Positions 8,899 to 16,983 of a stretch of DNA of 64,000 nucleotides are shown here, piece by piece (position 1 is the first letter of the stretch; every line of letters starts with the position of its first letter). The translations under genes and the position numbers were made by a program. The DNA comes from UMGS1590 sp900552455. Lineage in GTDB: Bacteria; Bacillota; Peptococcia; Peptococcales; Peptococcaceae. The stretch covers positions 744,001 to 808,000 of the forward strand of contig OZ007004.1 of the NCBI GenBank assembly GCA_963931105.1. Reading direction: 5' to 3'. Below the pieces are notes generated by a model. The model did not search any database, was not told where the DNA came from, and saw only the letters and a list, made by a program, of their open reading frames with translations.

Positions 8899-8986
8899 GA
8901 TGAAGCCCTCCCTTCCGCAGCAGATGGCTCTGCCGCCTTGCTATTGTTCATTATAACAAATGGCTGCGCGCTTGTGAACAGAAAAA

Positions 8987-9006
8987 ACCGGCGGTTTCAC
9001 GCCGGT
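8987..9006 (-). terminator. Terminator after HTH regulator gene
   Basis: ACCGGCG and CGCCGGT pair around GTTTCA, followed on the minus strand by six Ts. It lies just after the stop at 9013. Confidence 0.8.
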
Positions 9007-9012
9007 CTGCGC

Positions 9013-9459
9013 TCATTTTTCCTGATAGAGCTTGCCGAGAATGTCTTTCAGCACAAGCAGCGCATCCTCGTCGCTGTAGCCGTGATCCTGCGCGAGCTGC
9101 GCCAGCAATCCGGAGAGCGCTTCCAGATACGGCGCTGTCTCGACTTCCTCGGGATAGCGCGCAAGGATCGGATATTTCTGCGCCCACACTGCCGTCCAGT
9201 CTACTTTCTCTGCGACTTCGTCCGGCACAGAAAGCGTCATCTCTGCCAGCTCCTGGGCTTCGATGTCAAAATCGATCAGCGCGTCCAGCGTCACGCGATA
9301 GAGCATCGCCAGCCGTTTTGACTGACGAATGTCCGGCAGCGTTTCGTCCAACTCCCATTTGCTGATCGTCTGCCGGCTCACGCCCAGCTTTTCTGCCACG
9401 GCTTCCTGGGTCAGGCCGGCTTTGCGGCGCGCCTGCGCCAGGCTTGTTCCTAAACTCAT
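9013..9459 (-). CDS. XRE-family helix-turn-helix regulator
   Basis: Cytoplasmic DNA-binding protein, 148 residues. Residues 1-60 form a Cro/CI-type HTH (LAQARRKAGLTQEAVAEKLG then VSRQTISKWELDETLPDI). The remainder is acidic and helical without a recognised effector domain. The ATG at 9459 is preceded by AAAGGAGGTG; upstream in-frame ATGs are unlikely. It sits between the two zinc-ribbon membrane genes, so it may control them (inference from position only). Confidence 0.87.
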   Translation of the reverse strand: MSLGTSLAQARRKAGLTQEAVAEKLGVSRQTISKWELDETLPDIRQSKRLAMLYRVTLDALIDFDIEAQELAEMTLSVPDEVAEKVDWTAVWAQKYPILARYPEEVETAPYLEALSGLLAQLAQDHGYSDEDALLVLKDILGKLYQEK

Positions 9460-9561
9460 GACGAGCACCTCCTTTGTCGATGCTTTCATGATACACGCTC
9501 GCCGTCACAAATTCCAGCGCTCTCGCGCGGCATTTGCGCACGGCTGGCGGGCGCTGCAAGC

Positions 9562-9921
9562 TCACACGGCGAACCAGCCGATGTACGCGCCGAACACGAG
9601 CGCCACCGCGCCAACGAGACGCACGACAAAGCGCGCCCGCTGATAGCCGAAGATCTGGATCATATTCGGCGTGGCAAACGGACAGAAGATGAGCGCGATC
9701 CCGACAATGAGCACGCCGACGCCGGTGACCTCGCGACCGATGAAAAACGTACCGGCGCCCATGCAGATGAGCCCGAGCACCATCGCGTAAAGCAGAAACC
9801 GCGCTTTGGCAGCGTCGGCCCGCGCGAGCGCATCGAAGGTGTCGTGGCATTTCTTGCTGCAGAAATGCTCGCCTTCGTTGGCGTCGAAAACTTTATGACA
9901 ATATTCGCAGCGTTTTAACAT
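9562..9921 (-). CDS. Zinc-ribbon membrane protein (paralogue)
   Basis: 119 residues: N-terminal zinc ribbon CEYCHKVFDANEGEHFCSKKC, then a charged linker and three hydrophobic helices. Its ATG overlaps the 3' end of the histidine kinase gene by 7 bases, implying translational coupling, so it is the third member of the response regulator-kinase operon. Paralogue of the gene at 8548. The role is unknown. A membrane accessory of the two-component system is a reasonable guess, not evidence. Confidence 0.77.
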   Translation of the reverse strand: MLKRCEYCHKVFDANEGEHFCSKKCHDTFDALARADAAKARFLLYAMVLGLICMGAGTFFIGREVTGVGVLIVGIALIFCPFATPNMIQIFGYQRARFVVRLVGAVALVFGAYIGWFAV

Positions 9922-10844
9922 GATTCATTTTCCTTTCCTGAAAGCGCAGCAGCCGGCAGATAGAGCGCAAATGTGCTGCCTTTGCCGGGCGCGCTGGTGC
10001 ATTTGATATATCCTCCCTGGCCCTGAGCGATCTGCCGCGCCAGATAGAGCCCGATGCCGACGCCAGGCTTGTCGTAGGCGTTCGGCGCGCGGTAAAAACG
10101 GGCGAAGATCTTCGCCTGCTCGCTTTCGGCAATGCCCGGCCCGTCGTCGCGCACGCGCAGCGCACAAAACATCGGATAACAGACGACGTCAAGCTGCACA
10201 CTTCCGCCGGCAGGTGTGTATTTGATGGCGTTATCCAGAAGATTGCAGAGAGCTTCTTCCGTCCACTTGGGATCGCAGACAGCGCAGCCCGCCGTTTCGC
10301 CCAAGGATAGCGCCACACCGGCGGCTTCCGCTTTTGCCGCGTACTGACTGGCTGCACTCCTGACGAGCGGCGCCAGCACCGTCTCTCGCGGATGCAGCGC
10401 GAGGATGCCTGTCTCCAGCCGCGAGCTTTTGACCAATCCCTGAATGAGTCCGTCGAGCTTTTCCGCCTGCGCAGCGATGACGGCGGCACATTCCGCGCCC
10501 TGCGCAGAGAGCGGTTCTTCGGCGAGAAGCTGGCTGTAGAGGCGGATATTCGCGACCGGCGTTTTCGTCTGATGGGAAACGTCGCTCACAAGACCGGCAA
10601 TCTGGTCGCGCTGCTCCGCCAAGCGCAGCGAAGAATCGGCGCCGGCCTGGAGATATTGCGCCAGCCGATTCTCGAAAGCAGAAAGCTGCGACTCGTCAAA
10701 ATCGCTGGCGTGAAACCGTCCTTCCACAGCGGCATCGAGCATATCGTCGAGCCGATCGAAAAGCGCGCGCTCACGCCGCCAGCGCCAGACGAGTACAGCG
10801 GCGCAAAGAACCAGCGCCAGCGCGCAGCAGATCCAGCCGATCAT
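9915..10844 (-). CDS. Sensor histidine kinase
   Basis: Membrane histidine kinase, 309 residues. It has a single N-terminal hydrophobic segment (about residues 4-20, beginning MIGWICCALALVLCAAVLVW), no sizeable extracellular domain, a phosphoacceptor motif VSDVSHQTKTPVANI (His about 91), an N box NLLDNAIKYTP, G1 DDGPGI and G2 GVGIGLYLAR. The start at 10844 overlaps the regulator stop by 4 bases (ATGA). The lack of a sensor domain suggests it senses within the membrane or via a partner, perhaps the zinc-ribbon membrane protein encoded next. Confidence 0.92.
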   Translation of the reverse strand: MIGWICCALALVLCAAVLVWRWRRERALFDRLDDMLDAAVEGRFHASDFDESQLSAFENRLAQYLQAGADSSLRLAEQRDQIAGLVSDVSHQTKTPVANIRLYSQLLAEEPLSAQGAECAAVIAAQAEKLDGLIQGLVKSSRLETGILALHPRETVLAPLVRSAASQYAAKAEAAGVALSLGETAGCAVCDPKWTEEALCNLLDNAIKYTPAGGSVQLDVVCYPMFCALRVRDDGPGIAESEQAKIFARFYRAPNAYDKPGVGIGLYLARQIAQGQGGYIKCTSAPGKGSTFALYLPAAALSGKENESC

Positions 10845-11521
10845 GGCTCCCGCCCCCATTCGTAGCCGATGCCGCGCACCGTGCGCAGCCACTGGGGATG
10901 GGCGGGATCGCGTTCAAGCTTGGCGCGTAGCCGTTTCACCGTCACCGAGAGGGCATTTTCTTCGACGAACGCCGCTTCCTCGCTCCATACACGGTCGATG
11001 AGATCCGATCGGCTGACAGCGTGGCCGCGGTTTTCGACGAGCACGCGCAGAAGCCGCTGCTCCGTTTTGGAAAGCTCCACCGGCGCGCCCTCGCGGCTGA
11101 AAACCATGCGCGCAAAGTCAAAATGGAAGGGACCGATGCGCACCGCTTCCTCCTGCGCACGCTGCGTGCGCAGCTGCACAGCGACGCGCGCCCTGAGCAC
11201 CGCCAGCGAGAACGGCTTGGTGATATAATCGTTGGCGCCAGCCTCCAGCCCCACCACCTCGTCCATCTCCATGTCGTTGGCGGTGAGCAGGATCACCGAC
11301 GTCTGGTCGCCGTTCGCGCGCCAGTCGCGCAGAAGCTCCAATCCGCTCGCATCCGGCAGATTGATATCCAAAAGCACCAGGTCAAAACGCTCCGCCGCCA
11401 CTGCGCGCCGCGCTTCCGCAGCCGTTTGCGCAGCGGTCACCGTGCGTTCGTGCGCGTCCAGCGCCAGGGCAATGCCACGCGCCAGCGCCGCGTCATCCTC
11501 CACGAGCAGAATGCGTTCCAT
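10841..11521 (-). CDS. OmpR-family response regulator
   Basis: DNA-binding response regulator, 226 residues: receiver domain with acidic pair E8/D9/D10, phosphoacceptor D52 (LVLLDINLP), the LLTAND switch region and ITKPF lysine, then a winged-helix C-terminal domain ending in TVRGIGYEWG. First gene of a three-gene operon with the kinase (ATGA overlap) and a zinc-ribbon protein. AAGGAGG lies just before the ATG. Target genes unknown. Regulators of this shape often control FtsX-type ABC exporters, and one lies at 18858-22234, but no direct link is visible. Confidence 0.93.
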   Translation of the reverse strand: MERILLVEDDAALARGIALALDAHERTVTAAQTAAEARRAVAAERFDLVLLDINLPDASGLELLRDWRANGDQTSVILLTANDMEMDEVVGLEAGANDYITKPFSLAVLRARVAVQLRTQRAQEEAVRIGPFHFDFARMVFSREGAPVELSKTEQRLLRVLVENRGHAVSRSDLIDRVWSEEAAFVEENALSVTVKRLRAKLERDPAHPQWLRTVRGIGYEWGREP

Positions 11522-11655
11522 CGTTGTCCCTCCTTGTCTCCTGTTATTATAGCGTAAATCATATGGTCAGAAAAGTCTGGCTGTGATAAAATAATTGTAG
11601 AAAATGTAGCGCGTTTGTGTGCCACGGTTGGGAGCAATCAAAAAGGAGGATACTT

Positions 11656-11877
11656 ATGATCGGAATTCTTGCACTGATTCTGCAAATCGTGATGATCGTG
11701 ATCATCTTCAGCTTGCCAGGCCGTTTTCGCGAACAGAGGGAACACATGGAACGGCAGAAAAGGGAAATCACTGACAAACTCTACGCCATGCAGAAAACCC
11801 AGGACGAACTGCTGCGCCTGGTGGAGGCCTTGCAGAAAAACGACGCCGCAGCACCGCGCGATCCGCAAAACGATTGA
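11656..11877 (+). CDS. Small single-pass membrane protein with coiled coil
   Basis: 73 residues. Residues 1-20 are a strongly hydrophobic helix (MIGILALILQIVMIVIIFSL). The rest is charged and heptad-like (EHMERQKREITDKLYAMQKT), expected to form a cytoplasmic coiled coil. AGGAGG precedes the ATG. No family recognised. The group II intron inserted 9 bases past its stop separates it from the terminator now at 13773-13810, which probably once served it too. Confidence 0.72.
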   Translation: MIGILALILQIVMIVIIFSLPGRFREQREHMERQKREITDKLYAMQKTQDELLRLVEALQKNDAAAPRDPQND

Positions 11878-11885
11878 ACAACTCG

Positions 11886-13768
11886 ATCGAGTAGGAGGCC
11901 CCTTTAGGGGCCGATCTCTCACACCACCGTGCATACCGTTCGGTACACGGCGGTTCAATCGTTTAAGTGCTTCCTTCGAATTTGCTCGTACATCTGTAGG
12001 ATATTCATGTATCCTGCTTGTGCGAGCTTTTCGTTTGTTATGGAACATTTGAGTACTGGACTACCGGCGACCCGCCAGTAGCCTAATCGGGTGTTTCCCC
12101 ACTGGTAGGCTTTGTCTTTTGAGATGCCTAGCTTCCTCAAATTCTTCACTCTTGTTCGTGCTTTCTTCCATTGTTTCCAGATGTACATCCTTATCCTTCG
12201 CCTCAGCCATTCGTCCCAGCTCTTTAGGGTGCGTTTCATATCGGCTATGTAATAATAGCCGAGCCATCCTTTCATGTACTGAGCTATTTCTGCCATGATG
12301 GTTCTGACGTTTCTTCCTCGATTTCTTTTGGTAATGGCTCTGAGCTTTTGCTTAGCCTTGTTCAGGCTTTTCTTATGCGCTCTGATGTAGATGCCGTTTC
12401 CATTCTTGCCGATGCAGAAACCGAGAAACTTAAAGCGCTTGATGGCGAATACGCTGACAACTTTGCTCTTTTCCGTGTTCATGGTGAGCTTGAGCTTTCC
12501 TTCAAGGTATTTCCTGCTGGATTCCAGCTGGTGCTCTGCGGCGCGTTTACTTTTGGTGAGGATGATGATGTCATCTGCGTAGCGGATGTGTTTCATTCCG
12601 CGCCTTTTCCATTCCTGGTCAAACTCATTGAGATAGATATTTGCCAGTAGTGGCGAAAGTGGGCCTCCTTGTGGGGTCCCTTGCTCTGTTCTTACGATGA
12701 CGCCGTCTGCCATGATGCCGCTCTTGAGATATTTCTTGATGAGCTTTATGACGCGTCCATCTTTGATGGTTTGTCTCAAGAGGTTCAGGAGCAGGTCGTG
12801 GTTAATGGTGTCGAAGTATTTGCTGAGGTCGACTTGCACGGCATGGGTGTAGCCTTCTTCTGCATACTTCTTCACTTTACGTATGGCTTCTTTTGCGCTT
12901 CGTCCTGGCCGGTAGCCATAGCTTGCGTCTGAGAATTGTGGTTCGTAGATAGGGATGAGGATTTGGGCGATTGCTTGTTGGATGATCCTGTCTATGACGG
13001 TAGGGATTCCAAGTTGCCTTGTTCCTCCATCTGGTTTTGGGATGTCTTTTCTTCTTACGGGACTTGGCTTGTAGCTTCCATTCCGTAGACTTTCTAAGAG
13101 ATCTTCCTTATGTTCCTTTAACCATGGCAGGGCTTCTTCGACGGTCATGCCGTCGATGCCGGGTGCGCCATGGTTTCTTTCCACCTGCAAGTAGGCTCTA
13201 TTGAGATTGTCTCGTTGGAGTATTCTCTCTAACAGATGGGCACCAGTTCTTTCCTTCCTGTCTCGAGGGTTCACATTCGGCGCTCCCACATATTCTTTGC
13301 ATTCCGTGCTATCCTTTTGTGGGCAGCCTGTATTGCTACAGTATTTTGCTGTCATGACGTGAATCCTCCTTTCAGGTTGTACTGAAACTTACGACTGTTC
13401 GGTCCTTCCCACCATAGTTGGTAGTACTATGACCTCTGCTGACTTCTTGCGGCAAGCTTTACTCCGAGGTTCGGATTTTCCTACTTCTCGTCCGCAAGAT
13501 CTCCCCGGGTAAGGGTAACCACTTTCATTTCGTGTAGCCGCCGCATCTACTGTATTGGGTCCGGGTAGCATTGGACTTCTTCTTGGTGGGCAGAATCGTC
13601 CGCCCTTTACAGCCTACTATGCGGTTTCTGTTCGTCGGCCCGGAACTTTGCCTCTGGCTTCCTTCAGATTCTGCCTCACGACAGACACCCTTGCCTTTGG
13701 CTAGCGCTTCCTGCTACCGAGCGCGCAGTGGACTTTCACCACCTAGTTGTTACCCATGCCGGGCGCAC
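11886..13768 (-). mobile_element. Group IIC intron (complete)
   Basis: Self-splicing retroelement on the minus strand, about 1883 bases. The 5' end at 13768 reads GTGCGCCCGGCATGGGTAAC (GUGYG consensus). The 3' end at 11886 is CCTACTCGAT, ending in AY. Domain V lies at about 11915-11952, with an ACCGCCGTG / CACGGTGGT stem, a GAACGG-region loop and a CGC triad. The maturase is in domain IV. The 5' exon is the rho-independent terminator at 13773-13810, and insertion just downstream of a terminator is the hallmark of class C introns. Boundaries are read by eye and could shift by a few bases. Confidence 0.88.
11955..13355 (-). CDS. ltrA: Group II intron reverse transcriptase/maturase
   Basis: Intron-encoded protein, 466 residues, needed for splicing and target-primed mobility. 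It has an N-terminal extension, RT0-7 blocks (ERNHGAPGIDGMTVEEAL; IPKPDGGTRQLGIPTVIDR; GYRPGRSAKEAI; GTPQGGPLSPLLANI; catalytic RYADD) and a thumb/X maturase domain (GWLGYYYIADM; RIRMYIWKQWKKARTR). It ends without an HNH endonuclease, as in class C proteins. The sequence is close in style to the E. rectale group IIC maturase. AAAGGAGG precedes the ATG at 13355. The frame is intact, so the intron may be active. Confidence 0.95.
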   Translation of the reverse strand: MTAKYCSNTGCPQKDSTECKEYVGAPNVNPRDRKERTGAHLLERILQRDNLNRAYLQVERNHGAPGIDGMTVEEALPWLKEHKEDLLESLRNGSYKPSPVRRKDIPKPDGGTRQLGIPTVIDRIIQQAIAQILIPIYEPQFSDASYGYRPGRSAKEAIRKVKKYAEEGYTHAVQVDLSKYFDTINHDLLLNLLRQTIKDGRVIKLIKKYLKSGIMADGVIVRTEQGTPQGGPLSPLLANIYLNEFDQEWKRRGMKHIRYADDIIILTKSKRAAEHQLESSRKYLEGKLKLTMNTEKSKVVSVFAIKRFKFLGFCIGKNGNGIYIRAHKKSLNKAKQKLRAITKRNRGRNVRTIMAEIAQYMKGWLGYYYIADMKRTLKSWDEWLRRRIRMYIWKQWKKARTRVKNLRKLGISKDKAYQWGNTRLGYWRVAGSPVLKCSITNEKLAQAGYMNILQMYEQIRRKHLND

Positions 13769-13772
13769 CCAA

Positions 13773-13810
13773 CAAAAAACGTGCGCCCCGCTTAGGACGC
13801 ACGTTTTTTT
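13773..13810 (-). terminator. Terminator of the AraC gene, 5' exon of the intron
   Basis: AAACGTGCG-TCC pairs with GGGGCGCACGTTT around TAAGC, with A and T tracts on both sides. It lies downstream of the AraC gene on the minus strand. The intron begins a few bases after the T tract. Being symmetrical, it likely also ended the plus-strand gene at 11656 before the intron arrived. Confidence 0.88.
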
Positions 13811-13830
13811 GTGGCGTTGGCGCAAATCCA

Positions 13831-14835
13831 TCAGCGCCTGTCGTCAGCTCTTTTTTGACTGCGGAAGCGCAGCGGTGTCAGTGCGTATTTTTGCCGAAAG
13901 GCCTTGCTAAAGCCGGCGTTGCTGCCATAGCCACAGGCGTGGGCGATATCGTGCACGCTGAGATTGGTATTGACAAGCAGTTCGGCGGCGCGTGCCATGC
14001 GACAGTCTTTGAGATAGGCGCCGATGGTGGTGTGATAGCAAAAAGCGAAGCCAGCTTTCAGTTTTTGTTCATTGAGGTAGACCTGGCGGCTTAAAGAGGC
14101 GATGGTGTGATTGACTTCGGGATGCTCGGTGATGAGACGGCGCGCCTGGTGGATGGCCTGGTGGTCCGCCGCCGAAAACGACAGCCGCCGCTTGCCAAGG
14201 ACAAGGGTGAGTGGGCGGTCCTGCGGTGAGAAATAAATTTCTGCCGCCGCCTCTGCCAATTCGCCCAGACATTGCAGCACCATTCCCTCCAGGCGTAGCG
14301 GCGAGAGCGTTTGTGTGTCGGCCAGTGCCGCCATTTCGCGCAAGAGCGTAACGACAGCAGGCGGGAGCACATTTTGGGTGACATTGGCAGGAAGCCGATC
14401 AAGCAGGGAAAGTTGTGCGGCAAGGGGCTTGAGACTGTCGAGATAAGGCTGCGAGAGCGCCAGTTCGATGCCGCGGCAGTGGTCGCCGCGCTGCCAGCTT
14501 TGCTTTCCGCGAATGCCCTGCTCACGAACGAGAAAATGAACCGGCGAGGAAGATCCTGCCCGGCAGCCGTCCAGTTGGTAATGAGTGGCGCCTTCGTAGA
14601 GGCTGCCGAAGCGCAGCGTCGGCCGATGGCTGCGAAAAGCCAGGGAAAACGGACGGGGGATGTGGTAATCGGCCACGCTCAGAATATAGGCGCCGGGGCG
14701 TTCGAAAATATAGCAGAAACCGTTTTCCGCAGCGGCAGGGTCGCGCCAAAGCTGCCCGAAAGGGAGCGCGGCAGGGCTGAAATTGAGACAGCGAAGAATG
14801 TGTTTTTGATACATGCTGTGGGTTGTTAAAGACAT
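13831..14835 (-). CDS. AraC-family regulator, PchR-like
   Basis: Transcription activator of 334 residues. The N-terminal half is a poorly conserved effector region. The C-terminal 100 residues are a double helix-turn-helix (TIASLSRQVYLNEQKLKAGF; AAELLVNTNLSVHDIAHACG; YGSNAGFSKAFRQKYALTPL). The NEQKLKAGFAFCYHTTIGAY phrase is characteristic of PchR-type siderophore regulators. GGAGGCG precedes the ATG at 14835; an upstream ATG at 14889 is less likely. It is divergent from the siderophore ABC operon at 15008, which it presumably activates when iron-siderophore is present (inference). Confidence 0.9.
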   Translation of the reverse strand: MSLTTHSMYQKHILRCLNFSPAALPFGQLWRDPAAAENGFCYIFERPGAYILSVADYHIPRPFSLAFRSHRPTLRFGSLYEGATHYQLDGCRAGSSSPVHFLVREQGIRGKQSWQRGDHCRGIELALSQPYLDSLKPLAAQLSLLDRLPANVTQNVLPPAVVTLLREMAALADTQTLSPLRLEGMVLQCLGELAEAAAEIYFSPQDRPLTLVLGKRRLSFSAADHQAIHQARRLITEHPEVNHTIASLSRQVYLNEQKLKAGFAFCYHTTIGAYLKDCRMARAAELLVNTNLSVHDIAHACGYGSNAGFSKAFRQKYALTPLRFRSQKRADDRR

Positions 14836-15007
14836 GGGCGCCTCCGAAAGCGAATAAAAATAAACGAATGGGTGCATAAAATAGTCCAAAGGGGTGTATT
14901 TTCACAAGGGTGTTGAGTTTTGAGTGAGCATATGATAACATGTCACCCGTAAATTAGCGCAAACTAATTATAAGCGACCAACGCAGAAAAGGAAAGGGTG
15001 AATCATC
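14836..15007. promoter_or_regulatory. Divergent control region of the siderophore locus
   Basis: 172 AT-rich bases between araC and the transporter operon. TTAGCGCAAACTAA (about 14953-14966) is a small imperfect dyad and GGTGAATCATC lies before the first gene. An iron-responsive operator is expected here, but no full Fur consensus is readable. Confidence 0.35.
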
Positions 15008-15961
15008 ATGAAATCATATAAATGGATGACGCTGGTGTGTCTGGCGGTGTTGATGCTGGGGGTGTTTGCCGGCTGTTCGAGCAGCGAAGGCGGCACGTCG
15101 GCAGCAAGCGAAACAGAGACCGCCGCCCAGGCTATGCGCACCGTGGAAACGGACAAGGGCGAGGTGGAGATCCCTGAGGAACCGAAGGTGATTTTTTCGG
15201 ATTACTACCTCGGTGAATTTCTCGCTGTCGGCGTGAAACCGACCATCGCTTCGCCGTACGCTTTGTCCAATCCGTTCCTGGCCGACTATGTGGACGGCAT
15301 TCAGGAGATGACCACGACAAGTTCAGAAACATCCTTGGAAATGATCGCTGAGGCGCAGCCAGATCTGATCGTCACGATCACCGAGGCAGATTATGAGAAA
15401 TACTCCGAGATTGCGCCAACCGTTTACATCGAAGACGGCAAACGCACCGACGAAGAACTTTTCCGCTACATTGCCGATCTGGTTGGCAAATCTGAAGAAG
15501 CGGAGGCCTATATCGCGGACTTCAACCAGCGGGTGATGGAAACCAAGGACGAGATTCAAGCCATCGTCGGCGACCGCACGGTGTCCATTGTGGAAGTGTG
15601 GCCGCAGGAGGTCTACACCATGGGCAGCCACTTTGCGCGCGGCGGCAGCATCCTCTATGATATGTGGGAGCTGAAAGCCCCGGCTAAGGTGCAGCAGGAA
15701 ATGGTCGATGGCGATACCACCTATGAGGTTGTATCTGTGGAAGCGTTGCCGGAATACACCGGTGATTTCATTCTCTACGGGGTGCTTGCAGACACCGATC
15801 CATCCTTTGTGGAGGATTCTCAGTTGTGGCAGAGTTTGGATGCGGTGAAAGAAGGGCGCGTTCTTTCTTATGATCAGGTGGCTTTCATGCACCGCGATCC
15901 GATCACCTTGAACGCACAGTTGGATATTTTTCTGGAATTCTTCCGTGGCTTTGCGGCATAA
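15008..15961 (+). CDS. Siderophore ABC transporter, substrate-binding lipoprotein
   Basis: Extracellular binding protein of a FecB/FhuD-type iron-siderophore importer, 317 residues. The signal peptide ends in the lipobox VFAGC (Cys about 23). A serine-rich linker follows, then a periplasmic-binding domain of class III (KVIFSDYYLGEFLAVGVKPT; EMIAEAQPDLIVTI; DPITLNAQLDIFLEFFRG). It should sit on the outer face of the membrane. First gene of a four-gene operon with two permeases and an ATPase, 14 bases before the next gene. Ligand type (catecholate or hydroxamate) is not readable. Confidence 0.93.
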   Translation: MKSYKWMTLVCLAVLMLGVFAGCSSSEGGTSAASETETAAQAMRTVETDKGEVEIPEEPKVIFSDYYLGEFLAVGVKPTIASPYALSNPFLADYVDGIQEMTTTSSETSLEMIAEAQPDLIVTITEADYEKYSEIAPTVYIEDGKRTDEELFRYIADLVGKSEEAEAYIADFNQRVMETKDEIQAIVGDRTVSIVEVWPQEVYTMGSHFARGGSILYDMWELKAPAKVQQEMVDGDTTYEVVSVEALPEYTGDFILYGVLADTDPSFVEDSQLWQSLDAVKEGRVLSYDQVAFMHRDPITLNAQLDIFLEFFRGFAA

Positions 15962-15975
15962 GTGGGCAAGGCGCC

Positions 15976-16983
15976 ATGAAGAAAAGATTTTGGATGTTTA
16001 TCACAGGGGGATGTGCCGCAGTCGTCATTGCTGCGGCACTTTCCCTTGTCTTTGGAAGTACGGAGGTGCCGCTGGAAAAAATCTGGCAGGCGTTGACTGC
16101 GCCAGATCTGACAGACCAGGGACAGATTGTCGTTTATGAGTTGCGTCTTCCGCGCGCCTTGGGCTGTATGCTTGTAGGGGCAGCGTTTGCTGCCGCCGGT
16201 GCGATCATGCAGGGGGTGACGCGCAATCCTCTGGCGGATTCCGGGCTGTTGGGAATCAATGCCGGCGCTTCGTTTGCGCTGGCGCTGTGTCTGGCGCTTT
16301 TGAGCGGTGTCAGTTTCTCGGCCACGGTGTTTTTTTCGTTCCTTGGGGCAGCGGCATCGCTGGCGGTGGTCTATCTCTTGATGAGTCTCAAGCATCGCAA
16401 GCTGGACCCGGTGCGCCTGGTTTTGGCAGGCAGCGCGGTGAGTATGTTTCTATCGTCCATCTCTCAGGCAGTGTCTATTTATTTCAACATTGGCTACAGC
16501 CTGACGTTTTGGACCGCCGGTGGTGTGGCAGGGATTCGCGGCGATCAGCTTGTTTTTGCGGCGCCGGTGATTGCGCTTGGTTTGCTGCTAGCGCTGCTGC
16601 TTTCACGGCAGGTATCGCTTCTGAGCCTAGGAGACGACACGGCACGTGGATTGGGCTTGCAGCTTGAACGGACGCGGCTGCTCTGCCTTTTTGTGGTGCT
16701 GCTTTTGGCTGGCGGCGCGGTGGCGCTGGCGGGACCGGTGTCTTTTGTGGGGCTGTTGGTGCCGCATGTGGTGCGCTTTTTCCTCGGCGCCGATTATCGC
16801 AGCATCATTCCGGGATCGATGGTGGCAGGTGCGTTTTTCATGCTCGTGGCCGATCTCATCTCACGCACGCTGAACGCGCCGAGCGAAACGCCGATCGGTC
16901 TGGTTTTTGCGATTGTCGGGGTGCCGTTCTTTATTTGGACTGCACGAAAGGAGGAAAAGAGTGTTGATGATATCCCGTCCTAA
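15976..16983 (+). CDS. Siderophore ABC transporter permease 1 (FecCD family)
   Basis: Membrane permease of 335 residues with about 9-10 helices. It carries the family motifs ELRLPRALGCMLVGAAFAAA, GVTRNPLADSGLLGINAGAS and the ATPase-coupling region SFVGLLVPHVVRFFLGADYR. Pairs with the next gene as a heterodimeric channel of the vitamin B12/iron-siderophore type. The stop at 16983 overlaps the start of the second permease, indicating coupled translation. Confidence 0.95.
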   Translation: MKKRFWMFITGGCAAVVIAAALSLVFGSTEVPLEKIWQALTAPDLTDQGQIVVYELRLPRALGCMLVGAAFAAAGAIMQGVTRNPLADSGLLGINAGASFALALCLALLSGVSFSATVFFSFLGAAASLAVVYLLMSLKHRKLDPVRLVLAGSAVSMFLSSISQAVSIYFNIGYSLTFWTAGGVAGIRGDQLVFAAPVIALGLLLALLLSRQVSLLSLGDDTARGLGLQLERTRLLCLFVVLLLAGGAVALAGPVSFVGLLVPHVVRFFLGADYRSIIPGSMVAGAFFMLVADLISRTLNAPSETPIGLVFAIVGVPFFIWTARKEEKSVDDIPS

